Positions 22,651-34,575 of a DNA stretch of 64,000 nt are shown here, one piece after another. The DNA lies in assembly GCA_030544235.1 (NCBI GenBank), contig JARUPU010000033.1, forward strand, positions 1,488,001 through 1,552,000. The letters are read 5' to 3'. Within the stretch, counting starts at the first letter, position 1, and every line of letters begins with the position of its first letter. The notes under the pieces were generated by a model. It made no database searches. It had not been told where the DNA came from and saw only the letters and a list, made by a program, of their open reading frames with translations. Source of the DNA: Lepturacanthus savala. Lineage: Eukaryota > Chordata > Actinopteri > Scombriformes > Trichiuridae. The position numbers and the translations under genes were made by a program.

Positions 22651-25600
22651 TGATGTTTTACGACAGGAGCACTTCTATGGGGAGAAAGGCACTGGATATT
22701 TAGCATGGCGCCTTAAGACCATGTCCAGGTATACAGCAAAAAGACCAGCCAAGACAGCTGCATTGGTTGAAGCACAAGGACCAAAGCGCCGAAGATTGGC
22801 CACTTTACCTGAGCAGCTTGATGAAGATGCATGCAGGGAAGCCATCATTTCTGAATCACCCCCATGATAAAGCAAATGTGTTTCAGAAAATGAACATGAC
22901 CTTTCAGCCAAAACCTAGTGCATGACCCACAGAGAACGGCAGATGTTTCTAAAACATTTCCATGGTACTTTGATGTTTGATGTCAAAGGGCTGGTGAGTT
23001 ATTTATTTAGAGTTTACTATTTTGTTTCTTGAATTTAAGTACAATATGCTGATTATTTTCAAATGTTTGTGCATTTATGATTCTATGATCAACAGCTGAA
23101 TCAAGACTTCGTTCTACTGTTTGGAACTGAAACAGCCTCCAAGATGCTTGAGAAGTGGGACACAACTTTCAGGTCCAAGATTATCAGTGAGGCTAAACAC
23201 CTTACTCAGTCAATTGACCTGTGCCGACTTCTAAAAGCTGCTGAGAAACAGACAGACAACGATGATGACAGTAAGCTAATGAACATGTTTGATTTTTATT
23301 CTTTACTGCAAGTGCTGGTTAATGGGGTATTCCTGCATGATACTAATGGGCTTTTTTCTCCATCTTATTTTCCTACTGATAGGGTGGGACAGTGACATGG
23401 CTTCTCTGCTGCTCCTTCTCCATCTCCTGCCACCCACAGCTGGATGGAAGAGGACTAAGATAAGTCCCAGTGATGCAGTGGAAAAAATGTTGCACTTTCA
23501 CAAGGTATGCATGTCTTCTATTATCTAAACAGCAAGTATTTTATATGTATTAACTCAATTTGAAATACACTTAAATGAAAGTCTTCTCTCTCTTGTCCTC
23601 TATTACACACACACACACACACACACACACTAACTCTTGTACTCAAGATCATTGTAGGTGTCACTTTTCAACATATTCAGGTTTCAAAAAACATTTAATC
23701 AGTTCACATGTGGAAAATTCTTGTGAAAATGCAGATGCAGCAAGGCCAGAGTCATGTCAAACTAATATCCAAATGCCGCAAGATATCTCAGAAGTTGCTA
23801 GAACAAACATCACGCAGACCCCAGAATATCCATGCTTTGATAGTGAATCAGGTCAAAGACAAAGAAAACATAGAAAATATCTGTCCTTCAATTATTGCTA
23901 AACTACAAGCAAATGGTGTTGCAAATAGTGTCATTTCATCAGTTGTTGGTGATGTGGAAGAACTTAGTAGTGGGATGCACTCAGGTTAAGCAGCAAGTAC
24001 TGTCTGCTGTGCCTATAGATAATCCTTTGAGAGAAACATTGGTAAAAGATCTGGAAACCTTTGAAAACCCATTTGAGTACTTGAATACTGAAAGCAAAAG
24101 AGTAAATTATTTCAACAAGAAATGGGGTGTTGTGGAACCAGTAGAAAAATGTTAGGAATTCGATATGATACAAGACGAAATAAACAGATACCTATGATTA
24201 GGTCCCAGTGAATGATACATTTGTTTACATCCCAATTTTGGAAACGATCAAATTCATGTTCCGAAATTCTGATATTTGCAAACTACTTGAGGAAACACGT
24301 TCATCAAAACTTGACGTATACAGTGATTTTTGTGACGGAAATTATTTTAGGACCCATCCACTGTTCTCTAAACACCAGAATTCTTTACAAATCCAGTTGT
24401 TCTATGATGATTTTGAGACTGCGAACCCACTTGGGTCAAAACGTGGTGTTCACAAAATAGGTGCTCTGTATTTTGTCCTCAGAAATCTTCCACCAAAGTT
24501 TAGCTCTGCCCTGATGAATATTCATTTGATTGCATTGTTTCACACTGAAGACTTGGAAAAAATATGGCTTTGATCCTATTCTAGAGACACTGATTAATGA
24601 CATCAAAACACTTGAGAATTGTGGCCTTCATTTGCCTTTTTCTGTTGAAAAGATCTATGGCCCTGTATGTCAGGTAACTGGGACAACTTGGGGATGCACA
24701 CAATTCTGGGATTCACAGAATCGTTCAGTGGACGTCATTTTTGTTTTGATGACCCCAGAATAATCTTGTGTGGAAAAGAAGTATTTGAAATGCACTGCAG
24801 TGAATTGCAGTCAGATCCACAAAAGTTATCCGTGTTTGGTTTAAAAAAGGATTCGACTCTGAATGGCCTACATTTCTTTCATGTTTGTAACAATTTTTCT
24901 TTGGATATTATGCATGACATTCTTGAAGGAGTGGCTCAGTATGAGCTGAAGTTACTGTTTGAATACCTCTCTGAAAACTTTTTGTCGAAACCTGATCTGT
25001 CCAGAATTTATGCCTTTGACTATGGGTATGTGGAGTGCAAAAAACGGCCTACAAGGATAAACTTGGACAGTAGCGACAATAATATTGGGCTCAATTCAAT
25101 TCAGACTCTTTGTCTTGTTCAAAATACTCCTTTGCTTTTTGGTGACATTGTGCCAGAAGGAAACCAAAACTGTCTTTTGCTTTTAATTTTACTACAGATA
25201 ATCAACATTATTTTTTTCTCCATCTGTTTCACTTGGCATGACTGTACTACTTAAACATTTGATAATAGAACACCATGAGTTGTTCAAAGAACTGTATCCT
25301 GATAAAAACCTGATTCCAAAACATCACTTTATGATACATTATCCATCTTGTATCCGAAAAATTGGACCACTAATACATTTGAGGCAAAACACAGGATTTT
25401 CAAAAATACTCTTAAAAACACCAAATCAACCAAACCAAAAAACATCAGATGTCAATTGCATGTCTTTGGGAGACATCCCTTTCAAAATGCACTGTGTATG
25501 GACCTATGAAAAGTATTAATGTGGACAATGAAAACTTTTGCAACGAGTTGGCTCAAGGTTTGCATGTGGAGCGTGCCTCTCAGGACAACCATGCAACTAA

Positions 25601-25904
25601 CTGGGTGATAATCAGTGGAACAGAGTATAGGCCAGGGTTGATCATTTGCACTCAGATTGAACATGAAATGCCAGTGTTTCTCAGAATAGAAAAAATAATT
25701 GTTGTTGATAGTATTATCTGCTTCTTTGGAAAAAGGCTTGTCGTTGATCATTTCAGTGAACATTTTCATTCTTACAAAGTATTTGAAAGTGATCACAAAG
25801 ATGTTGTTAAAGCAGATGGTCTTGTGATTTATAAGCCCTTCGATCTACAGAGTTCATATGGTGGAGATAAAGGCCAATATTTAGTGCCATTATTTTCTTT
25901 GTAA
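22651..25904 (+). pseudogene. EnSpm/CACTA-like transposase gene, decayed (left copy)
   Basis: Plus-strand pieces in shifting frames fit one multi-exon fish transposase-type gene: YGEKGTGYLAWRLKT (22,670s), LEKWDTTFRSKIISEAKHLT (23,150s), GWDSDMASLLLLLHLLPPTA (23,390s), a C2H2-like finger CRCHFSTYSGFKKHLISSH (23,660s), NLGMHTILGFTESFSGRHFC (24,680s), FSLDIMHDILEGVAQYELKL (24,900s), KHHFMIHYPSCIRKIGPLIH (25,320s) and a C-terminal block ending QYLVPLFSL at 25,904. The LDIMHDILEG and HYP...GPL blocks resemble the tnp2-like core of CACTA transposases. At least four frameshifts and a small deletion before the RQNTGF segment break the frame. The superfamily call is supported by the GTGTTAA-rich terminus at 32,213. 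KDZ or an uncharacterised fish DDE family is the alternative. Confidence 0.65.
23605..23630. repeat. (AC)n microsatellite
   Basis: About 13 AC dinucleotides inside an intron-like segment of the EnSpm transposase pseudogene. The mirror copy at 53,483-53,504 has about 11 units. Confidence 0.95.
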
Positions 25905-26300
25905 ATGTGTATTAAAGAGGTTGGGACTCCTAATATGTACTTAAAGTATTTTTGTAAATGTTTGTATTGATCTTTTTGTGCCAATTCCTATGGTGCTGGG
26001 AAGTTATGGATGTATGAATGCTGTTAATTGATCAGTCAACACTTCTATTCACTTTACATGTAATGTGAAACAGTTATGATATTCTGTTGAATAAAATAAT
26101 GTAATATCACAATTTTAGTGCAAAAATACACTATTGTGTGATCACATGACACTGTAGGTTGAAAATTAACACTCACTTAACAGTGAAAGAGAATAACACA
26201 TTTTTGGTGTTAAAAATAAACTTTAATGTGCTATTAAATTACACTGTATTTTGTAAAATTAACACTCCAAGTGGAAGGGAATAACACAATTTAGAGTCAA
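25905..26300 (+). mobile_element. EnSpm-like 3' region and subterminal repeats, first part
   Basis: Downstream of the transposase the sequence becomes dense in short motifs such as AATTAACACTC, GTGTTAAAAATAA, AATAACAC and ACACTGTA. These are the degenerate subterminal repeats seen in fish EnSpm elements. The stretch is interrupted at 26,301 by the L1 insertion and resumes at 32,038. Confidence 0.6.
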
Positions 26301-26538
26301 AAGTGCACCTATGTGGGACCTCCGGTATGGTGCAGAAATGAGCAGCAGCATAAAACGGAGGCTCCCAGACAGTCTTCAACCCCCCCACAAAAAATACTAG
26401 ATTAACAAATTGAAAAGTGGATTAAGTTTTATGAAAAGGGGGGACAAAAGATAAACCAGAGGAAAAACGCAAGGTAAACCAAAAAAAAACAATAAAATAC
26501 AGACTGAAAGTGAGGACACGCTAGCGGAACACAAGGCT

Positions 26539-27451
26539 ATGGATGCTATCCAAGCTAACATCATTGCGGAGATACAGGCGGTTCGTTCGGACCTGAAGAA
26601 AGAGCTGGTGGACTTTCGAGGAGAAGTAAACCAGAAATTAAGCGATATCGCCTCTGGCTTAAAGGAAATAACAGAAAGAATTGAGGAGACAAAGCAGAGA
26701 ATAGCCGACATGGAGGAGTGGAGCACCGACGCCAAGGGGATACTTTCCAACACACTTGAGCTTTACCAATCTATCCAAACCTAGCTGATGGACCTGGAGG
26801 CACGTTCGCACAGGAACAACATTCGTATTCACGGCAATCCCGAGGGGGTGGAGGGGGACAACATAAAAACATTCATGGAAGAGTTTATTAAAACCGACAC
26901 TCCCCGACACCCCCCTCGGTATCCAGCGTTGCCACCGGTCACTGGGATCCAGACTGCCGCCAGGCTCTAACCCACGGTCCGTGATTATCTATTTCCTGGA
27001 GTATACTACTAAAGAGCTGGTGTTCCGCTCCGCCTGGGGAAAGAAAGAGGTCCGCTACGATGGAAGAAGAGTATTCTTCAAGCAAGACTACACGGCAGAA
27101 ATACTCAAAAAGAGAAAGGCGTACATCCCCATAAGAAAAGCACTTAAGGAAAAAGAAATTTGTTTCCAGACGCTTCACCCGGCGAAACTTGCGAAAAAAG
27201 GGCGAGTGTTTTTCGACACCAGCCCAACTGTCTACAACAACATGCAGGAGGCGACAGACGACTTGAAGAAAAGGGGATTCATCCCGGTCGCTTGGGAAGC
27301 TGAGACCCCTGCGCACAACGCACCGTCACCGAGACCAAAGCAACCGACCTGGGAAACAGCAGGTGCTAAAACACGTCGGCACCAGGGCACCCGCCTCAAG
27401 CATATCCAGGATAAACTTAAGGGGTTTCAACGCAGGGAGGAGGCTTTGTGA
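26539..27451 (+). pseudogene. L1 ORF1 (RNA-binding coiled-coil protein), broken
   Basis: Starts at an ATG with a heptad-rich coiled coil (SDLKKELVDFRGEVNQKLSD, ITERIEETKQRIADMEEW). It then shows the RRM-entry motif LEARSHRNNIRIHGNPEG and a C-terminal domain (VRYDGRRVFFKQDYTAEILK, KEKEICFQTLHPAKLAKKG). A stop at 26,782 separates the coiled coil from the RRM, and a frameshift near 26,960 separates the RRM from the C-terminal domain. The last block is open from 26,981 to 27,451 here but has an additional frameshift in the mirror copy. In intact L1 elements this protein binds the element RNA as a trimer. Confidence 0.85.
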
Positions 27452-27949
27452 GAGCTTTCTGTACCGTGAGTGAACAATAAATCTACAGAGATCGGTAAGA
27501 TCACAATATTTAATACCAAATCGGACTAAGGTGTTCAAAACTGATTTTCCTACTGGGAACATGATCCAGTTAAATAGACAGTAAGTCTGGGAACCGATGC
27601 CCAGCTTTTCACGGGCGCTGCTCTGATATTAACCTTCAGGGTTAAGGGACTCCCCTCTCAACTTAGAAGTTAAGCTTACACTTCATGGTTGGAAGTCACA
27701 AATGTTTAACATGTATGCTATGTTCATATGTTGTGTTTCATTTTGTTATACAGACAGTTGTTCTTTTGTTCAGGTCATCTGTGGTTGGTTGAACATTTTG
27801 GGTAAACTTTTTACCGCTCACTGTTAGAAATGCATCAAGAATACAAAATGCAGAATACTGCACCCCTTTCGGAACTCCACAAACAGAAAAAAGAACATAA
27901 AACCTGAAGCTTTATGTACAAAAAAACTGCTTAACGAAATAGATATAAT

Positions 27950-30900
27950 GGACGTATGGAGGGAATCCGATTGAAAAATGTTTTACTTTTTTCTCCCATT
28001 CACACTCTACGCACTCAAGAATTGACTATTTTTTTATGTTCAAAGCCGAGAATGGTGAAATGTGACATAGGGGTAAGAGACATTTCTGATCACACGGGGG
28101 TATACCTGACATTACACTTAGACAACAGACTTAAGGAGACTCTATGGAGACTAAACACCAACCTCTTAAGCGACCCTCAATGTCAAAGATTTATTAAGGA
28201 AGAACTTATGTAATATATGTCATATAACAATAATGGGACCGTGTCCCCCAGTACACTTTGGGATGCAGCCAAGGCTGTTATTAGGGGCAAACGTATAATG
28301 TGGTCTGCCCGGAAGAAGAAGGAAAAAGAGAAACAAATTAATGACCCGACTGCAAAACTAAAATCCTTGGAGAGCAGACTTATGAAGCAAAATGACACTG
28401 ATGTTTTAAACGAAATACAGGACACAAAACAAACTCTAAATAACATATATGAAAACCAAATAGAAAAAAGAATTAGATTTATTAAACAAAATTATGAAAA
28501 TGGCCCCAAATCTAAAAAACTGCTCGCATGGAGGATACGTAAGCAATTGGCAGAGAAATACATACTAGAGCTGTCATTTTAACACGTTAATTCGATTAAT
28601 TAATTACACCGCAATTTAACACGTTAAATTTAACGCAATTAATTATGAGTATCAATGGTGGCGAAAATCCCATGTTAAATAAAGAAAACGATGTACTAAA
28701 GTCACATTAGTTAGTTAGTAGTTAGTTACATTATCCGAGTGCTGGAACAATTCCAGTGTGCTCGTTTCAGTGTAATCTACGTTGTTTCGGTGTCTGTCTG
28801 TGCCATTTGGCACGGAGCAACAAGTCTGAGCGCGTCTCTGGTTGCTATGCAACGCGAGGCGAGCCGAGCTAAACAAATGCGATGATCTGATTGGTTCAAA
28901 CCACACGTGTTTGGTCTCACAGAGCAAAACTATGTTGGCACAATGCAGCGCAAAATATACGACTTCTATTATTCATTTTTGAATTGCTATATTGAGCTTA
29001 AGTGACTTCTTTATTTTATTTCAGAATTTTATTTATTTAACTGAATTGTTGTATTTGTTTTACATTTATGAATAATGCACTTGGTCTAACTGGTTTAATG
29101 TGCTAGACCTTTACTTTTGGATGTAATTCATGAAGCACAGTTCACCAATAAAACATTGGATTTCAGATCTTCTCTTCTTACTGTATTCAATTGATTAGTC
29201 ATGCATTACAATTCATTAATATCCTAGAATTCAAATTCTTTATCAGGAGACCTTTAGCGGATATGACATTAAAATGTGATTAATTCGATTAATTAATTAC
29301 AAAATCCTGTAATTAATTCAATTAATTTTTTTAATCGATTGACAGCACTAATACGTACATGATAAGATGTAATGATAAGATGTGTCATAAACTGGAAGAC
29401 ATTCAAAACTCTTTTGAAGTGTACTATAGGAAATTATACACGTAACCTCGGGCAGCCGAATCAACAGTTATATCATACTTCTTAGCATGCCTAGATTTAC
29501 CACCAGTAGGAACATAACAGAATAGAATAATGACAAAAAGATAACAGAGGAAGAAATAAATATGGCCATAACGAAACTGAAAGAAAATACAATGCCAGGA
29601 GCCGACGGCTATGCATCTGAGTTGTACAAAACCTTCAGAGAAACTTTGGTACCAATACTAAAAGGATGTTTTAACTATACTCTTAAAGGGGGGGGAGACA
29701 CCACTTTCATGGAGACAAGCAATAATTTCAGTAATCTCTAAAGCAATTAATAACAAGACAGAATGTAGTTCTCACAGAACCATATCAGTATTAAATATGG
29801 ATTATAGAATATATGCATCAATCTTAGCAAAAAGAATGGAAAATATTGTCCCCGATCTGATAGATCCAGATCAGACGGACAACCCAGGACAGCGTATGGC
29901 GGGCCCTTCACCACCCAAATGAGAAAAAGTAATTTGAAATCCGTAGTTATTAGTCTAGATGCTGAAAAGGCTTTTGATTCGGTCCGTTGGGAATACTTAT
30001 ATATGGTGCTTAAACGCCTAGGCTTCAATGATCAGGTAATTGAATGCTTTAAATCTCTATACTGCTCCCCCACGGCAAGAATTAAAATAAACGGATACTT
30101 ATCCAAGACAGTGTTGCTTGAGAGGGGATGTCGTCAGGGATGCCCCCTTAATCCCACACTTTTTTCACTCTTTATTGAGCCATTGGCACAGGTAATAAGT
30201 GAGGATGAAGATATAACTAGGATACTGAGTGGAAACACACAATATAAAATTTGCCTATATGCAGACATTCTCTTAACTCTCACTAACCCTCAAGTAAGTC
30301 TACCTAAATTAATGTCTCTACTCAAAGAATTTGACTCATATTCTGGTTACAAATTAAATTTACAGAAAACTCAGACTTTGACCTTTAACCCGGGACCACA
30401 AGAAAGCATTTATAGAACATGTAAATTTAAATGGGCAGGCAACGTAATCAAACACCTTGGAGTCCAAAAGATTTAACTACCATATTTGACCAAAACTATA
30501 CCCCCATAACAGCGGACATTAAAGCAGACCTCAGTCGCTGGTTATTACCACCGACAAACATGCACAACCGGATAGAAATCATCAAGATGAATATACTACC
30601 TACTCTTATACCTTTTTCAGTGTATACCTCCCAGGTAATTCATCGAATGGAATATGATGATATCAACATTTATTTGAAAAAAATAAAAAACACGGATTAG
30701 TTTTAAGACATTACAGCTGCCTAAGGACAAAGGTGGAATGGCCCTTGCCCTGCCTGGAAGATTATTATAGGGCAGCACAGCTGCGATTTCTGGTCTGCTG
30801 TTGTGATCCTGAATGCGATGAAAAATGGAAGGACTTGGAACAAAATTTAATGAGAGTACCTCTCCCGTCTATATTGGGAGACAAAACCCTCCAAAAAAAA

Positions 30901-31743
30901 CTGGACAGCAGATTAAGACACTGGACAGAACTGGGCATCACCTCATACTGCAAAATTTCCTCTGGATAAAATACTGGATTAGATCCCTTTCAACGCCTCA
31001 CAGAAACTCATGATCTGGACAAACGCGATTTCTTCAGATACCTTCAACTAAGACACTATTTTGATAAAAACATAAAAACTATTGGAGAAGAAGGAATGAA
31101 CCTGATCAGGATATATAAGGCATGGAAGGGTGATACTGACAGAAAACTGATCTCCAGGATTTATTCTGCTCTACAACTTGACAGGGGTCATTCCACAATG
31201 TATATTAAATCAAGATGGGAGAAAGAAGCTAACATACAGTTAACTGAAGATGACTGGGTAAACATTTGTAGGACACAATCCACTACCTCCAGCTCAGATC
31301 TGTGGAGAGAATTCACCTGGAAAAACAATTTAAGGTTTTTCATAACTCCCAAAATTAAAAGGTTACAAACCAACAACCCAGAACACGGACAGTGTTGGAG
31401 AAGGTGTGGTGACATGTCTGCTGGCCACTTCCATATATTTTGGGATTGCCCTAATATTTCTTCATATTGGGTAGAGGTAGTAACAGCAATCAGCTCAATA
31501 ATTAACATGCAGCTTGACCTAAGCTTCAGTGTTATATATTTAGGAAACACCGATTGTGATGAATAAACAAGATAGGTACTTATTACAAATACTATTAGCA
31601 AGTAGTAAGAAAGCAATAACCAGGAAATGGCTGAGTAATGAGTGCCCGACAATTTTACTTGGACCAGAAGCAATCTCATTGATTTTGGAATGCTCTGTGT
31701 GGAGAATTTTGAACTTTTCCGTGCTGAGATTCCCAAATTAGAC
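27950..31743 (+). pseudogene. L1 ORF2 (endonuclease/reverse transcriptase), broken
   Basis: Begins within the endonuclease C-terminus (DIGVRDISDHTGVYLTLHLD) and passes through the linker (MWSARKKKEKEKQINDPTAK). After the hAT insertion come the pre-RT block (TMPGADGYASELYKTF near 29,600) and the RT core: SLDAEKAFDSVRWEYLYMVL, RGCRQGCPLNPTLFSLFIEP, and then LYADILLTL at 30,255-30,281 where the family has YADD or FADD. It ends with a Cys/His knuckle (CGDMSAGHFHIFWDC) and KAITRKWL. One catalytic aspartate is missing and several frameshifts occur, so the enzyme is dead. The first two-thirds of the endonuclease is absent. Confidence 0.9.
28566..29350. mobile_element. 785-bp hAT-type non-autonomous element (left copy)
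   Basis: Ends are TAGAGCTGTCA and TGACAGCACTA (imperfect terminal inverted repeats), flanked by an 8-bp duplication: ATACATAC at 28,558-28,565 and ATACGTAC at 29,351-29,358, one mismatch. The subtermini are AT-rich and palindromic (GATTAATTAATTAC at both ends). No transposase is encoded. The 8-bp duplication and TAG.GCTGTCA ends match fish hAT-type MITEs. It splits L1 ORF2. Confidence 0.88.
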
Positions 31744-32037
31744 ACCATGATGAACGTGTGGAGGAACACGCACCCCTGGGGGGCACCCTGTTTCACTACG
31801 GACTGAAATGTTAAACCGAGAGTGACTCATGTGAGAGCTATGGACATGAAGGCCCGTTAGGCCAACTCATTTTATTTATTATTATTATTTTTTTTCCAAA
31901 TATCAGCTATGAGTGATATCTTGCATTTTATTTTGCTATAGATGGCCCTGTCTGTTGTACCTGTATTATGTACATATGTATTTTGTGAAAACTTTGCATA
32001 TTTAAATGTTAAAACAAAGTATAAAAATAAGTGCACC

Positions 32038-32213
32038 GACGTGGTGTCATAAAATGACACTGAGGGTGTCAAATTTTAACACTATTAAAGAGTGAAAATA
32101 TTAACACTGTTAAGTGTAATTTTTACTCAGAATCCGTCAGAATTATATAAACTCGGGAAAAGTGTTAAGATTAACTCTATGCGAGTTGAATTAACACTTG
32201 TGATTTTGCTGTG
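32038..32213 (+). mobile_element. EnSpm-like terminus
   Basis: Resumes the EnSpm-like subterminal repeats after the L1 insertion. It is dense in ACTATTAAAG, TTAACACTGTTAA and GAATTAACAC motifs and ends GTGATTTTGCTGTG at 32,213. Read from the end this is CACAGCAAAATCAC, a start of the kind seen for fish EnSpm elements. The partner terminus expected upstream of 22,650 was not found. Confidence 0.6.
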
Positions 32214-33123
32214 TATGTTCAACTACACACACACACACCAATAAACTCATTGACTCAGATTACTGTGTGGTATTATTGACTACAAATAAATACCAGAGAT
32301 ACACTGTTTACATCTTTACTGCAATACTTTACTACATTAACTCACAAGACTAGCTAGATGTGTTTATTAAAACTCAACTAAAAGTAAAGTCACTATATAA
32401 ATAATAATAATAATACATTTTATTTATTGGGCGCCTTTCGTAGCCTCAAGGTCGCCTTACATAAAGTATATTAAAAACAGTAGTATTGTTTAGGCAATAC
32501 TAGAAACAGAATAATAAACTCTGATTAATATCTGACTGAAAATGACTGATGTCAATAACAATATTCTGATATTATATTATACAGTACATAATACTGATGT
32601 ACCTAAACTTTTTAACTGCAAAACTTTAACTCCATTAAGATCACACGACAGTGATTAATAAACGCTCATTCTATCAAAAGCAGATTTTCACACACACACC
32701 CTCCAAATACAGTAACAGTAGTTATGTCTTACACAAAGGGCTAAGAAGCTAGCGGCCTAACGGCACTAATGCTAATAATAACCACAATACACGAACAAAA
32801 ACAACAATCCTGTCAAAAATATAAATTGTCCTCACCAAGAAACACCCACCCAGTCATAGTAAGACACACACACACGGCTAACAACAGCATTAATGCTAAC
32901 ATCACACATCAACATCACACGGTAAAAAAAACGACCAAAAAAGCAAATCCTGACAAAAACATAACTTTTCGTCTCGGACACAGACTGCCACGCGGACATA
33001 AAACCATTTAAATACTAAAAGCAGTTATGTCAGAAGCACTCTGGCGAAGTAGCTAACAGGCTAATGCTAACGGGATGACGAGGCAAAGAAAATAGTCATT
33101 TACTCAGAAGAAGTCTATCTTAC
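32214..33123. other. AT-rich intron-like region with a short interspersed fragment
   Basis: No coding sequence recognised. A short AC run occurs near 32,224. At 32,398-32,470 an (AAT)n run precedes TTTATTGGGCGCCTTTCG..CTCAAGGTCGCC, a sequence I recognise as a recurrent fish interspersed repeat tail but cannot assign to a family. TTAGC/GCTAA motifs toward 33,070 are common around fish first exons. The mirror copy is 43,993-44,904. Confidence 0.4.
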
Positions 33124-33395
33124 CTGTTGAAGCCGGTCACAGGCGTCCGGGATCCAAGGAAACGATTAAATAATCCACAAAAATGCGATTTTCGTCTAAA
33201 TCTGTCTAATAGTCCAATAAACAGCGGAGCAGCAGCAAAGTCCTTTGTTCTCTGAGTGGTAGTGTTGTGTCGGTTGTGAACGAACGAATCAAAAGAACGA
33301 GTTCTTTTTGGTGAACCTAGTTCACTTCCTCGAAAAGACCCGTTCTTTTCGTTCGCGGCGTCCTTAATTGGCTGAACAGTCTGGTCACCAATCAT
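33124..33395 (-). other. First-exon-like block with splice donor
   Basis: Read on the minus strand the block ends GGCTTCAACAG/GTAAGA, a strong donor consensus, at 33,124 and is conserved in both arms. An open frame of about 90 codons crosses it, ending LFNRFLGSRTPVTGFNR, but no family is recognised and no downstream exon was found, so it may be a non-coding first exon. The EnSpm-like element lies downstream in what would be its intron. Confidence 0.3.
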
Positions 33396-33466
33396 ATTTC
33401 CTCCCTAGGCAAGCTAGAAAACAGCAGCAGCTTTCCTGGTTGTACTACACGCGTGAGGAGGGCGGG

Positions 33467-33469
<3 letters not shown>

Positions 33470-33520
<51 letters not shown>
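33470..33520. repeat. (TG)n microsatellite
   Basis: About 25 uninterrupted TG units. The mirror copy in the right arm (43,615-43,648) is only about 17 units, one of the clearest length differences between the arms. Confidence 0.97.
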
Positions 33521-33521
<1 letters not shown>

Positions 33522-33544
33522 TGCTCCGCCGAGCCGTTCACTTT

Positions 33545-34245
33545 GGGAATTGTCGTTCACTTTGAAGAACTAGTTCATTTCAGATCGTGGGGGGGGAGGG
33601 GTTGGGGCGTGTGTCTATGTGTGTATGTGTGTGCTGGTGTGTTTCCTATTCGACAATAAAATGCAACAAAATGATTTCTGATTTATTGGTTATTTTTAAT
33701 AAGGATAATAATAATAACAATAGTTATTATTATTATTATTATTAATAATAATGTTAACAGTATTATTGTTTTTAACCAACCTTTACTGTAAAATGTCTGA
33801 GTTTTAAAAAGCTATATATTCAAAAAAAAAAAAAAAAAAAAGGACACATACACCAACAGTACAAGAGCGAACCGCACACTGAACGGCTTCCCCTTAAATT
33901 CAGTGGATTCGTTCAGAACTATTTCACGCGAAGCTGTTCACTAAATGGCTCAGACCTATGGGCAAGTGGTTCAGTGAACGGTTCGCACCCACTAGCAGGG
34001 AAGCGGTTCACTGAACGTTTCGCACCCACTAACAGGGAAGCGGATCAGTGAAAGGTTCGCACCCACTTGGAGGAAAGTAGTTCAGTGAACGGTTCGCACC
34101 CACTAGCAGGGAAACGGTTCAGTGAACGCTTATTTGTTGAATAGGAAAGCAGAAAGCACAGAGTGAACGAAATGAACGAAATGAATGGGTTTTTTTACTG
34201 AACGATCTGAACTGAACTAGTTCTTCAAAGTGAACGACAATTCCC
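33545..34245. mobile_element. 701-bp short element with 44-bp terminal inverted repeats
   Basis: Positions 33,545-33,588 and 34,202-34,245 are near-perfect reverse complements (GGGAATTGTCGTTCACTTTG... with about one mismatch in 44). No target duplication is obvious and no protein is encoded. Internally there are a G-rich start, TAA/ATT trinucleotide runs, a poly-A stretch and a 37-bp minisatellite. The layout fits a MITE or foldback element; the superfamily is unassigned. Confidence 0.65.
33968..34133. repeat. 37-bp minisatellite, about 4.5 copies
   Basis: Unit starts at 33,968, 34,005, 34,042, 34,079 and 34,116, exactly 37 bp apart. Each unit contains the palindrome-like GGTTCAGTGAACGGTTC followed by GCACCCACTAGCAGGGAA. 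Copies differ at two to six positions. It lies inside the 701-bp inverted-repeat element. Confidence 0.92.
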
Positions 34246-34575
34246 ATAACTACTGAGTGGAGCTGAGAGTCAAAGGGAGAGAACAAGATGGCCGCTGTCT
34301 ATGCTGGATGATGACGTCAGTCCTTCCAGAAGATTCCGAAACCGATAAATTTGATAATTCAACGATTTAGAGATTAAAAAGTAATTATTTTATTCATCAT
34401 TATTTTCCCACTGAAAGTCCTGAGTAGTTTAAATGTGTATTCATAGTTTTTACTCCCTTTTTTCTTGATGTGATCCTGATATATTCTATATGTCTTTGTT
34501 TTAATGTTTTTTTTTTATTTTCTTGAGTCTCCTGACCAATAAACTGTGATTTATTTAGTTTTAACTTTAAATATA

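Larger units (their letters stand above)
26310..32028 (+). mobile_element. L1-type LINE inserted in the EnSpm-like element (left copy)
   Basis: The element is bounded by a 9-bp target duplication AAGTGCACC (26,301-26,309 and 32,029-32,037). It starts with a GC-rich 5' UTR (GGGACCTCCGGTATGG), carries ORF1 and ORF2 remnants in order and ends in an A-rich tail (ATAAAAATAA). The endonuclease N-terminus is missing between ORF1 and 27,950, and a hAT-type element interrupts ORF2 at 28,566-29,350. Nesting order is therefore EnSpm, then L1, then hAT. Confidence 0.88.
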
